DNA of 64,000 nt from Ananas comosus. Taxonomy: Eukaryota > Streptophyta > Magnoliopsida > Poales > Bromeliaceae. Shown piece by piece: positions 28,603 to 41,100 of the stretch. Numbering within the stretch: the stretch's first letter is position 1; every line of letters begins with the position of its first letter. The stretch lies in assembly GCF_001540865.1 (NCBI RefSeq), contig NC_033645.1:310001-374000 (forward strand), in the 5' to 3' direction. The notes under the pieces are model-generated. The model was not told the origin of the DNA and searched no databases. It was given only the letters and a program-made list of their open reading frames with translations. The translations under genes were made by a program, and so were the position numbers.

Positions 28603-31600
28603 TCAGGGGGTGCAGAGGTTCTTTAAGTCTTCCTCCTTCGCGTAAGAGGCCGGAATGATCCTCGATGCGTAGGGATAGAGATCTTTGTAAGAGTTTCTAA
28701 TGGTGCCTTCGGCGACTCCAGTGGCCACGGATATATCTGCGAATTATAGCGATGTTAGTGCAAGGAATAAAGCAACTGAACCAAACAGGAGATTCATAAT
28801 TGTAGAACCTTTGAGGGGCTTCTTGTCATCAGATAGCTGAGTTATCATGTAAATTATAGCTGCCGCAATCGATATTGGACTCCGCCTGCATAAGTGTGCA
28901 AAGAGCAGAATGTAAAAACATTTTCTCCGAACTAATGTTCAGGAAAGAATCATAAGAACTGCTGATACTTTACATCGTTTTTCGAATTTCAAAGAAAAAA
29001 TGTACACTTTCTAGTAATGATGCAAAACAATGTACAAGCAATTTACGTCACCCAAACACTTGCTCGATGGTAAGGGGTGCAACTCTGACAGGTTGGGCCA
29101 GTTGAAGGACGAACCCGTACCCAGCTAACATATCACAGTTCCAACCACAATTCAACCCAACCCACCCGTCTCAAGATGAAATAATCAATTATTATACTTT
29201 GATGACAAGATAAAAAACCCTTTGTCAGGGCACTGCCAACAGTACCGTATATCAAGTTCTTCAGACTTTTGAACTGCTTCTTGAGCTGCTTTAACTGCTT
29301 GGTTTGTCATGCCAAGATGTGAACAGAAACGTCTCTGCAAATTCAAGAAAGCCAAAATAAGAAAAGGAAGTCAGAGACCAATATACTTTAACATACCATA
29401 TAGAATACGAAAGCAAAAAAAATCGATTCCAAAACAATATGGAAAAATAGAAAGAGATGTAGAATGAATGCTTGAAACTAACCAGGAAATCTCCTGCATG
29501 TATGGTGCCCATCTCCATCGATTGGCCCATCTCACCTTCAAGCTGCTTTACTATGAACTCCTTTGCTCTCCCAATTTCTTTCTTTGTTGCTCCATTAGCA
29601 ACAGAACAGATTTCTGGTTTGGAGTGAAATAAAAAAGAAATACTTATGGGGAACAAGTAAGAAAAGTGACATATATCCAGAGTTTAGATTAGCTATATAC
29701 ATCTACCTTTCACAGTGCGGGGCCTATCTTCTTGCCTACAAGCGATGTATAGACAAGCAGCTAAGATCGCATCTTGGTTTCTCCCTCTAATGGACTTGAG
29801 ATCTTCCACTTTCTTATAAATCTCATTCGCTCGATCCTTGAGAAAAGAAATAGGAATTCTTGTTAAGTACACAACAATTAATTCAAAGCATTATATTAAA
29901 TGGAAGCTCAGACACCTGGGTCCAGCATGATCACCCAGGAACCAACTTAAATTGGCTCATTTACAACATAAGTACAAACTCCATAGTACTCATGAAACAA
30001 ATTGTTGCCCACATATATGACACTCAATAGGACCAAATCCAAGGTGTTGTGTCCAAATATAAAGCATTTTTAATAGAAACTACTGAGATCTCGCAGATTA
30101 GGAATGAATTGTAAAATTACATTCCAAACAAATTTCACAGTTAAGATGTCTTTATAGGGATTGCATCTTTCAATCAAGTTGCATTAGAAAGTGTTAGCTC
30201 GCATATCACAAAAGGAATAGCATGTTACATCTGGTTGTATTTGATCATAACGTTGTATGCGTGGGTTTGGTAGGAGATTACAAGACCTACTGACCAAATA
30301 AAACGAGAACTTGATGAATAGAACAACATTAGCAGGCACAATAGATGCTTTCCTTCCATTTAGAGGTTGAATGCTATCACAGATACAACGAAAAGTTGTA
30401 TATTTTTTTAACAGTCTTAAACTTTAATAAAAGATGACATTCGAGAAGAGGAGAATCTTAGTGGAACTTATATGATTTCAAAGAGAATTATAACCCCTAA
30501 TTTGTGGTTACCAAAAAAAAAAAAAAAAAAAAAAAACTTAAAATATAGTTATTGTATGAAGAGAATTGTGATATTTTCTCATAACTAATGGTGAAACTTG
30601 AAATTTCGATACCTTTTACATTTACAATTAACTGCTAGTCGATCATTAACTTAGACGGAAAATGGAAGAAACCTAGTCAGAATCAGCATCTCATACTAGT
30701 TTATGTCAAGTGATAAAAATTCACGCAATACTTACAGTTCAGAATGATTGAAGTGCAAATTTCTTACCTTAATAGTGGCAACAAGACCCAACCTGGAACA
30801 AGAAAAGGTACAAGATAAGTATTTGCTTTATAAACAACATTATTTGGAAAGAACGAAAAAGACAACGAGGGGTTACAGCTTCTACACCTTCTATCATATA
30901 TGTATATAATCGTTCTTAATCTCTCTCATTTGGAAATGTATTTCATCATTCGACTATCAAATAACCGCTTGACGAAACGAGGAGAACTATGTAGCAAGCA
31001 GAGCACTGAGGTGCTATAAATACAAACCGCCACACCTCAATAATGTTTTAAATCATCTACCACAAATTCGACAATACTTCACCAGGAAGCTCCGCGAAAT
31101 ACTAAAGCAGCAAAGGAAACATTTTTCTTTTCCTATTCCCAAAACTTATATAAAAAAAAAAAAAAAAAAACATCTTTAACACTAACGATATGCTGAAACC
31201 CTAAATCCTGCGATCATAGAAAGCGCTCATCCTAAGCTCGCTAAAATCCCAATCAGATCAAACCCAAAACCAAACCCCTCAACCCCCTATCCCTAATTCT
31301 GAATCACGAGCACCGTGAAACGACTTTAGACGCCCAAATCGAATCGAAAATCGACCGCGTTCCGACCAAACCCTAACCCTAGTACAGCGCATTGCGCACG
31401 AAATCGAGCCGCGATTGAAGCACGGGAGAGGGCCGAGGGAGAGCTCACCGATCGGCCATGGTGGCGATGGTGCGGAAGGCGAGGATGAGGGAGCGGTCGG
31501 GGTTGGCGCCGCGGTTCTGCCAGCGGCCGAGGGAGGAGGTGAGGAACTCGCCCTGGGTGCCGTTGGGCTTGGCGATGACGGTGGAGAGGCCGCCGTCGGT

Positions 31601-31801
31601 GAGGAGGGGGTTGGCGGGGCCGCCGACGCGGACGGGGTCGTTGTCGCCGGACTCGTTGGCGAAGGTGCGCCACTCCGAGGTCTCGTCGATGGAGTGCGCC
31701 TCGAGCACGAGCCCGCACTCGTAGCACACCGTGTCCCCCGCCGAGTGGTCGAACACCACCTCCGTGCTCCGCTTGCAATCCGGGCAAAACGCGTCCCCCA
31801 T
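28603..31801 (-). CDS. TFIIB: transcription initiation factor IIB (TFIIB)
   Basis: Seven exons on the minus strand: 31801-31449, 30792-30768, 29836-29707, 29613-29483, 29334-29246, 28885-28809 and 28736-28603. They give 939 nt (312 aa) and all phases close. The zinc ribbon is Cys6, Cys9, Cys26, Cys29 (CPDC and CYEC). Next come the B-reader region with [11 protein letters not shown], and two cyclin-like repeats containing [29 protein letters not shown] and [17 protein letters not shown]. The C-terminus is [16 protein letters not shown] bridges TBP-bound promoter DNA and RNA polymerase II and helps set the start site, so this is a housekeeping nuclear gene. The length equals that of plant TFIIB. 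Exon 2 is a 25-base microexon, confirmed by phase and by the conserved LGLVATIK. Confidence 0.97.
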
Positions 31802-31847
31802 TGTTGCCCCCGCACCTCCCCCCCGAGCTCCGTGGGAGAGGAGAAGA

Positions 31848-31850
<3 letters not shown>

Positions 31851-31878
<28 letters not shown>
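31851..31878. repeat. (AG)n tract in the TFIIB leader
   Basis: A run of AG on the plus strand is CT-rich in the sense of the minus-strand gene. It lies 50 bases upstream of the ATG, so it is probably in the 5' UTR or core promoter. Confidence 0.7.
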
Positions 31879-31881
<3 letters not shown>

Positions 31882-32129
31882 GAGGAAGAGGAAGTAGAGG
31901 ATCGAGGAGTTATTATTGTCGTGTAGTAAACCAGTAAAAAGAGTAGAGAAGAGTTGTGAAATTTTATGGAAAAGCCCCTGTTCTACCACTTTATTTGACT
32001 TCGACTATTTGAATTTTCAATTTGCTCCTGCAGTTTCTGGAAATTTTTAACTTGTTGTCCAGGGAACTTCCAAATGTTGCACCTAGTTAGTTAACTATTA
32101 TCTGCTTTTGGCATTGCTTCACTGTTAAG

Positions 32130-32646
32130 AAGATAGAAGCCATTATCCTATCAAATTATTTTAAATGATCGGAATTTCAAATTGATAATCAGCACCGTTG
32201 AAATTGATCTATACTATTAGAATCATTTAGAAACCGAATTTTATAATTTTTAAAAATTATTATCAAGTCCATCAAAGAGTCGAAAGATGAACAGCAAAAT
32301 CAAATAACCTTTTGAAAACAGAGCTTGGACTTTCTCAATTTACGATCAGAGTTATTGAACATTATTTAAATAGTATAAAGAATTTTCTATCAAAAATTCA
32401 ACCGGTTTGGATTACTCTATATCGTTAAACAAGCAAACGGCTCATATAGGTTGTCAAAAACTGTCAATTTTGCAACCCTTTGATCACTATGTAAATAAAT
32501 TTTAAAATTTATAAAATTTAGTTTTTAGATAATTCAAATACTCTAGATCAACTTCAACGGTTCCGATCATCGATTCAAATTCTTTATCATAAAAAACGAT
32601 TTGATAGGACGAAGGTCCCTATTATCCTAAAAGAATAGCATCTGGA
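32130..32646. mobile_element. diverged member of the Micron-like family (F)
   Basis: Left sequence AGCCATTATCCTATCAAATT is mirrored near the right end (CCTATTATCCTAAAAG). Inside, ACTCTAGATCAACTTCAACG matches the arms of the 535-bp family. It abuts the (TA)n at 32648. Boundaries are approximate. Confidence 0.5.
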
Positions 32647-32667
32647 TTATATATATATATATATATA

Positions 32668-32719
32668 GAGTGAGGCTACTATGCTTCTGGAAACACGGAG
32701 CCTTCCGTTAGCCTCACTC
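32668..32719. mobile_element. 52-bp terminal remnant of a Micron-like element (B)
   Basis: It begins GAGTGAGGCT and ends AGCCTCACTC, a perfect 10-base inverted repeat, with GCTTCTGGAAACACGGAG between. (TA)n flanks it at 32648-32667 and 32720-32772. It looks like an internal deletion that left only the two ends. Confidence 0.65.
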
Positions 32720-32772
<53 letters not shown>

Positions 32773-32773
<1 letters not shown>

Positions 32774-33312
32774 GAGGGCTGGTATACTTCTGGAAGCATG
32801 GAGCCCTCCGTGCTTCCAAGTTGTTTTCGATGTTCGGACTTTCGAATCGACGATCGCTCCGTTAGAGTTGATCTAGAGTATTTGAAGTACCTAGAAATAA
32901 ATTTCGCGTTTTTCGATATCATTTGCCTAGTCATCGAAGGGGGCTCAAAATCAATAATTTTAACGGCCGTGTGAGCCGTTTGCAAGTTTAACGGTGTAGA
33001 AATATCTAAATCACATGAAATTTTGATAGAAAATTATTATTACCATATAAAACAAGATCAATAACTTTGATCTAAAATTTTAATATCATATCATCATATT
33101 TTGTAAGATTTTTATTTTCAGCCGTTGATTTTGAGCCCCTTCGATCACTAGGCAAATGATATCGAAAATTCGCGAAATTATTTTCTAGATACTTCAAATA
33201 CTCTAGATCAAGTCTAACGAGCGATCGTCGATTCGAAAGTCCCAACATCGAAAACAACTTGAAGCACAGAGTGCTCCGTGCTTCCAAAAGCACCCCCAGT
33301 ACACCCACTAGT
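32773..33312. mobile_element. Micron-like foldback element C (540 bp) inside (TA)n
   Basis: The arms and middle match element A closely, including GTTGTTTTCGATGTTCGGAC, CTAGAGTATTTGAAGTACCT and ATCATTTGCCTAGT. It is bordered by (TA)n at 32720-32772 and 33313-33336. No coding capacity. Confidence 0.8.
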
Positions 33313-33336
33313 TATATATATATATATATATATATA

Positions 33337-33876
33337 GAGTCCGGCTACTATACTCTTATGAGTACGTTCATCTTCGTACTCATAAGTCGTTTTTGATGAT
33401 AGAACTTCCGAATCGACGATCCATACCGTTAAACGTTATCTACAGCATTTAAAACTTCTAGAAATCAAATTTTATAATTTTTTGACATCATTTATCTTAC
33501 GATCAAAAGGTCACAAAATTGACAATTTTTAACGGTCGGTATGAAATACTTGCTAGTTTAACAGTGTAAAAGAATCAGAATTGGTTGAATTTTTGATAAA
33601 AAATTCTATTCACTATCTAGATAAAGATCAATAACTCCAATCTTAAATTAAAGGATCCGATCATGTATTTTTAGGACATCGTTCGATTTTAACCGTTCAT
33701 TTTATGCCCGCTTGATGGACTTTATTATGATTTCAAAAATTTACGAAATTTATTTTCCAGAAGTCTCAAATACTCTAGATCATTTTTAACGGAGTGGATC
33801 ATCAATTCGGAAGCTCCATCATTGAAAACAACTTATGAGTACGAAGGTTTCAATACTCATAAGAGTATAGTAGCCC

Positions 33877-33879
<3 letters not shown>
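33337..33879. mobile_element. Micron-like foldback element D (543 bp) inside (TA)n
   Basis: It has its own terminal variant (CTATACTCTTATGAGTACG at the left, mirrored at the right), but the same arm core with CGAATCGACGATCC and AAATACTCTAGATCA. (TA)n lies at 33313-33336 and 33880-33917. Elements C and D thus share one TA tract. Confidence 0.75.
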
Positions 33880-33917
<38 letters not shown>

Positions 33918-33918
<1 letters not shown>

Positions 33919-35034
33919 CATGATAGCTAGGTTGCACCTTCTGCAAACTACACGGTGGTATAATACATCAATCTATAATTTTATTTCTGTGATTTGTAAA
34001 AAATATCGTGTTGTGTTCAATAGTAGGTTTAAACATAACATTTTAAACCACAAAACAGCAAAGTAAAATTATTTTAAAGTAAGTCCGCTAAAGTTTACAT
34101 AGTAATAATGCAATAATTTTTAACTCATTTCTACATTTGACTCTAGATGGAATAGATAAGATAGAGTTAGAATACTCTTATAAGCACTAAAAAAATTGAT
34201 ACTTTCGATTTTCTAATGCATGCATGCAAAGATCAAAAAGTTAAAAAGACCCAAGATATTTCTTCTGAACTAAATCCATAAATCACAATCATCACTTATG
34301 AAATGAAAGAGTTGTTTGATCATCGGCACACAACACCCTACACATTCCAAGGCGTAGTTAATTTGAAAATAAGCAGCCAAATACAATGAAAAATTTTAAA
34401 AATACTCTTTAAATTTGTTTCCTTCAATATTACAGAGATAAAGATCACTATGGAAAAAACTCCTTATTTTGGCTGAGAAAAAGAGCGAAATAATAATAAA
34501 TAATAATAATAATTCTTTTTCATAGCTTTTGTTAAAATGACAGGTTTTTTACTGTAAGCTCGAGCCCATTAACTAGAGCATGCATGAATAATGAAACTAA
34601 TAAAGTCACCCGCGTATTGCCGCGAACTAATATTACAAAATACAAAGGATTGATGAGGTAAAAAATTTTAACATTTTTTAACTTGTCATAAAATATTAAT
34701 AAATATAAATAATATAAGAAATATATATAAGAAGATCTTATTTTAATCTTTTTTTTTTGTGAAAGTGAATAGACTATGCAAACGCATTAATTTGAAAGTG
34801 AGCGAGTAGAAAGACGAAATATCATATAAAGATGCGAGGTGAAAAGACGAAACATTAGAGTGGAAAGAAGAAAAAAAGTTAAAAATAAAAAACTGTAATG
34901 CTGCAAATTTTATAGGACATAATATATTGAGAGGCATAGATTGTGTGAGGTACACACTTGGTACATGAAACAACTACTTTGGTAAGCATTAAAACAATAT
35001 TTAATGAGAAAACAAACTTGTTCCAACCTCTATC
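33918..35034. other. AT-rich spacer without recognisable gene
   Basis: I see no conserved coding frame and no clear element here. It contains an ATA/AATAAT-rich patch at 34490-34515 and ordinary AT-rich DNA. Confidence 0.5.
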
Positions 35035-35591
35035 TAGGCATGCAAACGGCCGGATCTGAGTCGGACAAAATCCCGTCCAGCCTCTCGCCTCGAATCCATG
35101 GCAAGTTAAAAAATATATCTCATAATCCGTCCCGTCTTGTAACCTATCTTTCGCCAGCGCCCTGAATCCGCCCCGCCAACTAATATTTTTTATAAAATTA
35201 TAATATTATTTATATTTTGTAAAATATAAATTAATAATTTTTAATAACATTATATATATAATTAACAACATCAATTATAAAAATTAAAAATATCAACCAC
35301 AATTCAAAGCAAAATTCAAAAGTATTAAATTATTTATATTTTAGATTTTTTTTTGAAAATACATTATTTTTTAAAAGATATTTTTTAAAATATAAATAAT
35401 TTTTGGGACGGATTCAGAACGAATCATGGTGGGATAGATTTGGAGCGGGTCAAAATTTCTTCTGTTTCCTGTCCTGAATCCGTTTCGGATCATAAAAATT
35501 ACTCTATTTTCCGTCCCGAATCCGTTTATTTTCTCCCATTTACTGTCCTATTCAAGACAAATCCACCAACCGTTATCCATTTGCATCCCTA
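35035..35591. mobile_element. hAT-like non-autonomous element (557 bp)
   Basis: The left end is TAGGCATGCAAACGG and the reverse complement of the right end is TAGGGATGCAAATGG. CCTCTATC (35027-35034) and CCTTCATC (35592-35599) form a decayed 8-bp duplication with two mismatches. Inside are CGGATC/GGATTC-rich inverted arms resembling those of the 45938-46409 element. Confidence 0.65.
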
Positions 35592-36029
35592 CCTTCATCT
35601 ACATAAATGATTTTGTGTGGTATTTATTAAAGGGAAAAAAGAAACTATTTCCCAACACTAACATTGATATTTCACTCCCTAATGTCCCTTGCACTAAAAA
35701 TTCAAAATCTAATTATTTTATATAAAAAAATAATATACTATTTTTCTCCCAGAATAAAAAAAATAAAAAATCATATTCCATACTCAGGGCGATATTTCAA
35801 ATTTAATTTTGAATTCGAGAGAATAATTAAAACCCATAAAAAGAAAATTTATTTTATCTTGAAAACTTAGATTTTACCTAGTAGCTATGAATATATAAAA
35901 ATAAGTTATCCCCATTGTCACTTCAATTTGTAAGTTGTTATCATGGATCATGATCTATTAAATACCCTTCTTGGGAAGACAAAAAATTTACTAACTAATA
36001 CTATTGATGAAATGGGCGCCAAAAGTCAT

Positions 36030-36311
36030 ACATATATATCAGAACAAAAATTATATGAGCATCGTCTCCAAACTTCTAGTTCAGGGACGATGCGAATGGG
36101 CGCCGCGTGGTGAGCGCCCCGCGTTTTTCTTTAGGGGCTGTTTGATTTGACGTAAAATTGGAAAAAAAAAATTTCGGTGGAAAAAATTTTTTCGGAGGAA
36201 AATAAATTTTACGCTCTCTAGCATTTGGTTTGTAGAAAAAAAAAAAAAATAGTTTTCCGTTACGGTTGTTTGATTGTTAATTGAAAGAAAAAAAATTTAT
36301 AAATAAAAATT

Positions 36312-36345
<34 letters not shown>

Positions 36346-36467
36346 CATATTACATATATTAGAATTATAATTTATACTTATAAAAAATATTTAAAATATA
36401 TTATACATTAATTAAATATATAATATAATATATAATAATATATATTNAATAATATATTTAAAAAAAT

Positions 36468-36508
<41 letters not shown>

Positions 36509-36925
36509 GAAAGAGAGAGAGAGCACGGGTCTGCTTCCCGGACTCTCTCTCTCTCATGCGGTCCACGAGGTGAAGGGCACCTCATAGACCGCGCGCAAAA
36601 AAGCCTCCTGAGCCGCGATTTTTTGTGCGGTGGTTTTCATTTTTCGCTCACAGCGAAAAACAAAAACTTCGGATTTTCTGAGAATGCGTAAAAAAAAATT
36701 TTCGTGTAAAATTTTTTACTGACCACCAAACATCAAAAAATAAAATTTTACATGAAAAAAAAATTTTCGACTAGTTTTACAGAGTACCAAACACGCCCTT
36801 ACTTTTTTTTTTTTTTTTTTTTTCCTCGTAGGGGAGGCTGAGGATGGGCGACGTCGTTCCCAAACTTTTAGTTTGGAGACGATACCCGTATAACTTTTGC
36901 CGATATCATGTCTAAAAACTTTTCG
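36030..36925. mobile_element. outer foldback with a nested Tourist-like MITE
   Basis: ATCGTCTCCAAACTTCTAGT near 36061 is mirrored near 36850-36895 (ACTTTTAGTTTGGAGACGAT), so an older foldback lies around the inner element at 36134-36798. Boundaries of the outer element are approximate. Confidence 0.5.
36134..36798. mobile_element. TTA-flanked Tourist-like MITE (665 bp)
   Basis: The left end is GGGGCTGTTTGATTT and the right end reads ACCAAACACGCCC, with TTA at 36131-36133 and 36799-36801. GGGC-TGTTTGG ends with TTA targets are typical of PIF/Harbinger Tourist elements. The long AAAATTTT arms mirror each other. Inside are (AT)n runs (about 36317-36342 and 36474-36506) and an N at 36447. Half copies of this end appear at about 2638 and 55620. 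Confidence 0.65.
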
Positions 36926-37084
36926 CTCCGACAGTAAGTACATATTCTCCGACAATAGTACATATTGGTTTATTGCTTTATCAACATTAAATGGCAACGC
37001 AACAAAAGAGAATAGACATGTAAAAAATAAACGAAGTAATGTACTACACTACGAATTTTGCTCCAAAATACATTGAGAAATTTG

Positions 37085-37531
37085 ACAATAGGGAGACCTA
37101 ATAATTCCTCATCAGATAAAAATAAAATTATCATTAAATATATAAAAAAATTTTACTCTTTTAGTAATAACTAAACTTAAACATTTTAGGACGGTAATTT
37201 TGACCCAACGAATTATTATTGCTAGCGATCGGATCGTAGACCCATCTGAGCCAGGATCGATGAATGGCAGACTAAGTCAGGATCAAAATGACAAAACTAA
37301 CAAAAACGAGTCTCACATCGCCGACTGTGTGCGCGTTTAGGAAAGATTGATAAGAACGTCAAGATCCAAACAAAAAGCATCTGTAACACCTTAATAGTTC
37401 AACATCGGATGAAAATAAAATTATCATTGGATATATAAAAAAACTCCACCATAATAATAATAACTAAGCTCTTTTTGGGTCGATGATTTTGACCCAACGA
37501 GTTATTATTGCTAGCGGTCGGATCGTTACAA
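37085..37531. mobile_element. TRIM-like pair of direct repeats
   Basis: About 145 bases are repeated directly at about 37095-37240 and 37382-37530. Both share GATAAAAATAAAATTATCAT-type sequence, TTTTGACCCAACGA and TTATTATTGCTAGCG. The right copy begins TGTAAC and ends GTTACA, like an LTR. Between lie only about 140 bases. A fragment of the same sequence is at 54630-54720. The left border is worn and no 5-bp target duplication was confirmed. Confidence 0.45.
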
Positions 37532-38108
37532 CAATTCTGACCATTTTATGAACATATTCATATCCAATCCGGCCAAAATCATACAATAGAAATCTTAGAA
37601 ACTTCATTTATCAATGGATTCTGCCGTTTGTCGAAATTTGTTTAAATACAAACTTGTTTAAATGCATCTCCCCTCAAAGCGTAACAACTACAGCAACCAA
37701 AGTTTGTTTTCGATATCCACGAGAATAAACATCAAATAGAATGCTGAATGACCACCAATATTTATTAAAAAAAAAAATTGAAATCTCAGAAACTCATGAT
37801 ATGAACATGACAAACAGTGGTTAATTAACCAACCAAACAACCAGGAGATTTTCATTAAGAGAGCAACGGCACGCAGAGAGCGATACCGCATTCCATGGAA
37901 GTTTTGCAGTCCTAGGGCGACCGTCGGGTAAAAGATTCTTCTGTGAAAACTACATTTTACGATTATTTTCACTACAATCTGATACGAGAAAACAGATCAG
38001 AAAAACATATCAGGCCTTATCATGGTGAGAAGACGATCAAAAGGTCAAGCATTTGAGTTAAATTAGTTAACCGAGTAAATCCGAGAAGTTTCCACGCCGC
38101 GCTTTATT

Positions 38109-41100
38109 TTACACCACTCCGGAAGGAAGGCGTAGCACCAGTTGCCCACCTACAAGACTGTAGTGGAGGGGCAAAAAATGAATACAAATTTCAGTAAGAT
38201 TTTAAAATTATTTATAAGGAGCATGACGATACCTCTTCACGTAATAGTAGCAGAAGTCTGCGAGGATGAAAGTCTGAACAATCTCCGAGAGAAGAACCAT
38301 AGAAGGCCACCAACCATAGCCCAAAGCTGTCAATAAGCGCCCGCGAGTATCCAAAACCTATAACAAAAAGGTTTCACTTAAACTATAAAGCACACTAACG
38401 TAGTTCGTAGTTCAAGAATTTGCTATATTTTCTAAATGAATGATAAGAACAACAGTGATAGAAAGAATATTATAAAAAGCCCTAGTTTAGCATACGTAAA
38501 GTTGTTTGGTCAAAAATATATTTGTTGCAAAAATGCATAATTTGTACACTATAGGAAAGTAAAAAAAAGAGGCCCAGTTGCTACAAAATATTTTATGTTG
38601 CAGACCAAATCAGCTCATAACAGTGGCAGGATAAGTTTCATTGGCTTGATGCTGGTAAACCAGAAAATGTCCAAAAGACAAAACAGAATGCCTTATCCAG
38701 TAATGTTTAAAACCTCGACTTTAGTCACGTAACCAGCAGGCCAATTTTCCTCCGTAATCCTGGAGGGATTGCATTATTCCCCTGTAACTTTTACTACAAA
38801 GGCTGTCTGCTTCACTTATTCTACCTAGTTTAGTGTTCATGCAAATTGACCTTTTCTAGAACTAGTAAGAGAACTCAAAATCATTGCTATAAGCTCCTAA
38901 ATGAATATCAAGACGTTTTTATCATACACGTGCACAACCAATCAGATTCCGTGACAGCCTAAACTAAATAGCAAAAGACAAATAAAAGCGGGAAAGTTGC
39001 TTACCAGTTTCTTGTCACTAATATCTAAAGATAAATGGTCCGTAAATTCAAAAGTAGAAGGCAATCTTCAAAGTTGTAGAAAGTCATGGCATGAAGTAAG
39101 GAACCAGCATAAAGTCAGGTTTGCTAATATGCATTTATATATGAATGAGAGCATGGAAAATCATGCAAATCATAAATTTGACATGAAAAGAAAAGTTTCT
39201 CAGCAAATACACACTTTGAAAAGTTACTTCAAAAGAAGAACCAACCTGAAGGACCCAGTGCGCACAACTCAAAAACCTAGCTACTCCCAAGGCGAAAACA
39301 TAATGAGCTGTGAAGGGCTCAACAATCTGCGAAAAGAATAAAAAAAAAAACACTAAATTGAGGAAAATCAGCTCCTAACTACACAAGGGTTTGTGCTTTC
39401 AGATATACCTTCGTGTTTTGCATCAGTCGCAATTGAGGTAACACTGAAACAGCTTCTAGGTAAACACAGAAAGCCCAACAAATCCTGTTCACAATATTAT
39501 GTGATGTGGAAGGATGAATAAGTACTGCTAGTAAAGCACAAGGCAAGACCTGAAAACGATACAAAGACCAGTAAGTCAATGCTGTTAAGACCTCATTATT
39601 AGTTCAAACTTTTGGTGTATAAATATAATCAAGAAATACTTCAGATTTTAACCACCAAACTTGAAGGTTTTTCTTGAAAACATATGGTGAAAGTAATTTT
39701 CTTCTCCATAAATTAATCACTGCACTAAAATGTAAGTATCTAAATACCAACAAGTGTGGAATATTGATAATGCCTCCTTTCTTGATTCGATTCACCATTT
39801 ACCAGTTTTTACGGCATACACAAAAATTTTGCACTAAGATCATATCATGAGACATAATATGAGACGAAGGGCCTGCACAGATGCATGAATAACTAGTCCA
39901 GCAAATCTCCTTCGTGTATTCAATAGGCATGCCGTACTTTGTTTACAGGGGCCATGGAAAAATGCTTTTATCCGCATAGGACAAAATGCCTCTAAATCAT
40001 TTTTCTTGAAATATAATAAATCACCTCAAATGTGGAAACATACTGAAAATTCAGGACTATCATTTCCCACTAACTACTATCCTAAAATAATTCAAACAAT
40101 CAAATATACTCAATGGTCATCATTTCATTCTAAACATGTATTTTCTTTCATCATCAAACAAAAATTGCAGGAAAAAAGAAAAAGATAAGACTCCGAAAGG
40201 TAACTCAATTTAGGTGAAACAGATGATAGCTCTGAAACTGTGAGCTTTGCCTACTATGGCAGGGTTCAAGAAACTTAGAGATGCTTTACCACATAATGGA
40301 TTGCAAAGTTGTCCTTGTCCTCCATATAAGATGACTTTAGCTTAAATCGAATCATATATATAACCCAAAGAGTAGTCACAAGTGTAGCGGTGTCCAGCAG
40401 TGTGTGGATGTCATACTCCATGACAAAACTACAATACAATCTAACAGCAAGAAATAAAGCTGTTAAATCCTGAGATTTGAGGGACAATCCTGCAAATATT
40501 TAAAACGCAAATGAAGAACAAATTCGAATTAGAACAATTGATAGAAAGCAGAAATTTGAGCAGATTTGAATAAGAAAAATCAAACACACCTAAAAGCCAA
40601 ATCACTGAATCCTGATGTCATGGTACTAAATCATAGCTTAAAAGTCGATATTATTACTTCATTAAATCAAAAGAGACTATTTGAACAGACAGGTAACTTA
40701 AATTCTGTGTTTCCTTCATCGGTAGAAGAAGTGTGTATGTTGATATTCAGATTAACTATTTGATGATATTCAGGCTTACAATTTTTGCATCTCAATCGAC
40801 TGCCTGGAATTGATAAATCACCTTCTTTAACGTTGAAAACTCAAAATTCAGATGCCTACAGTATCTGCAATCATGGATCCCAGTTGCAGAGTCTTTCAGC
40901 ACAGGTTCATTAACCAGATAATATGGTCCTATCTCACTATCTTCAAGAGGATTTGGCATATAGGTAATATCTTTTAGTTCCCAAGCTGAAAACTATGAAC
41001 AGCTTTCCATTCTCATTGCAGACTTGTAGATGGTGGTATTAAGATTAATTTGGTTGCAAAGTGAAGTTTCAATAGTACAGCAAGGTTATGCTTGTAAGAA

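Larger units (their letters stand above)
35600..38108. other. spacer between transposons and the ERD2-like gene
   Basis: This holds the nested foldback at 36030-36925 and TRIM-like repeats at 37085-37531. No gene is seen. The end of the stretch is probably the ERD2-like 3' UTR. Confidence 0.6.

Noticed and set aside
31279..31989. 236-codon serine/proline-rich minus frame
   Set aside because: It is a shifted reading of the TFIIB first exon and leader. The real frame carries the zinc ribbon.
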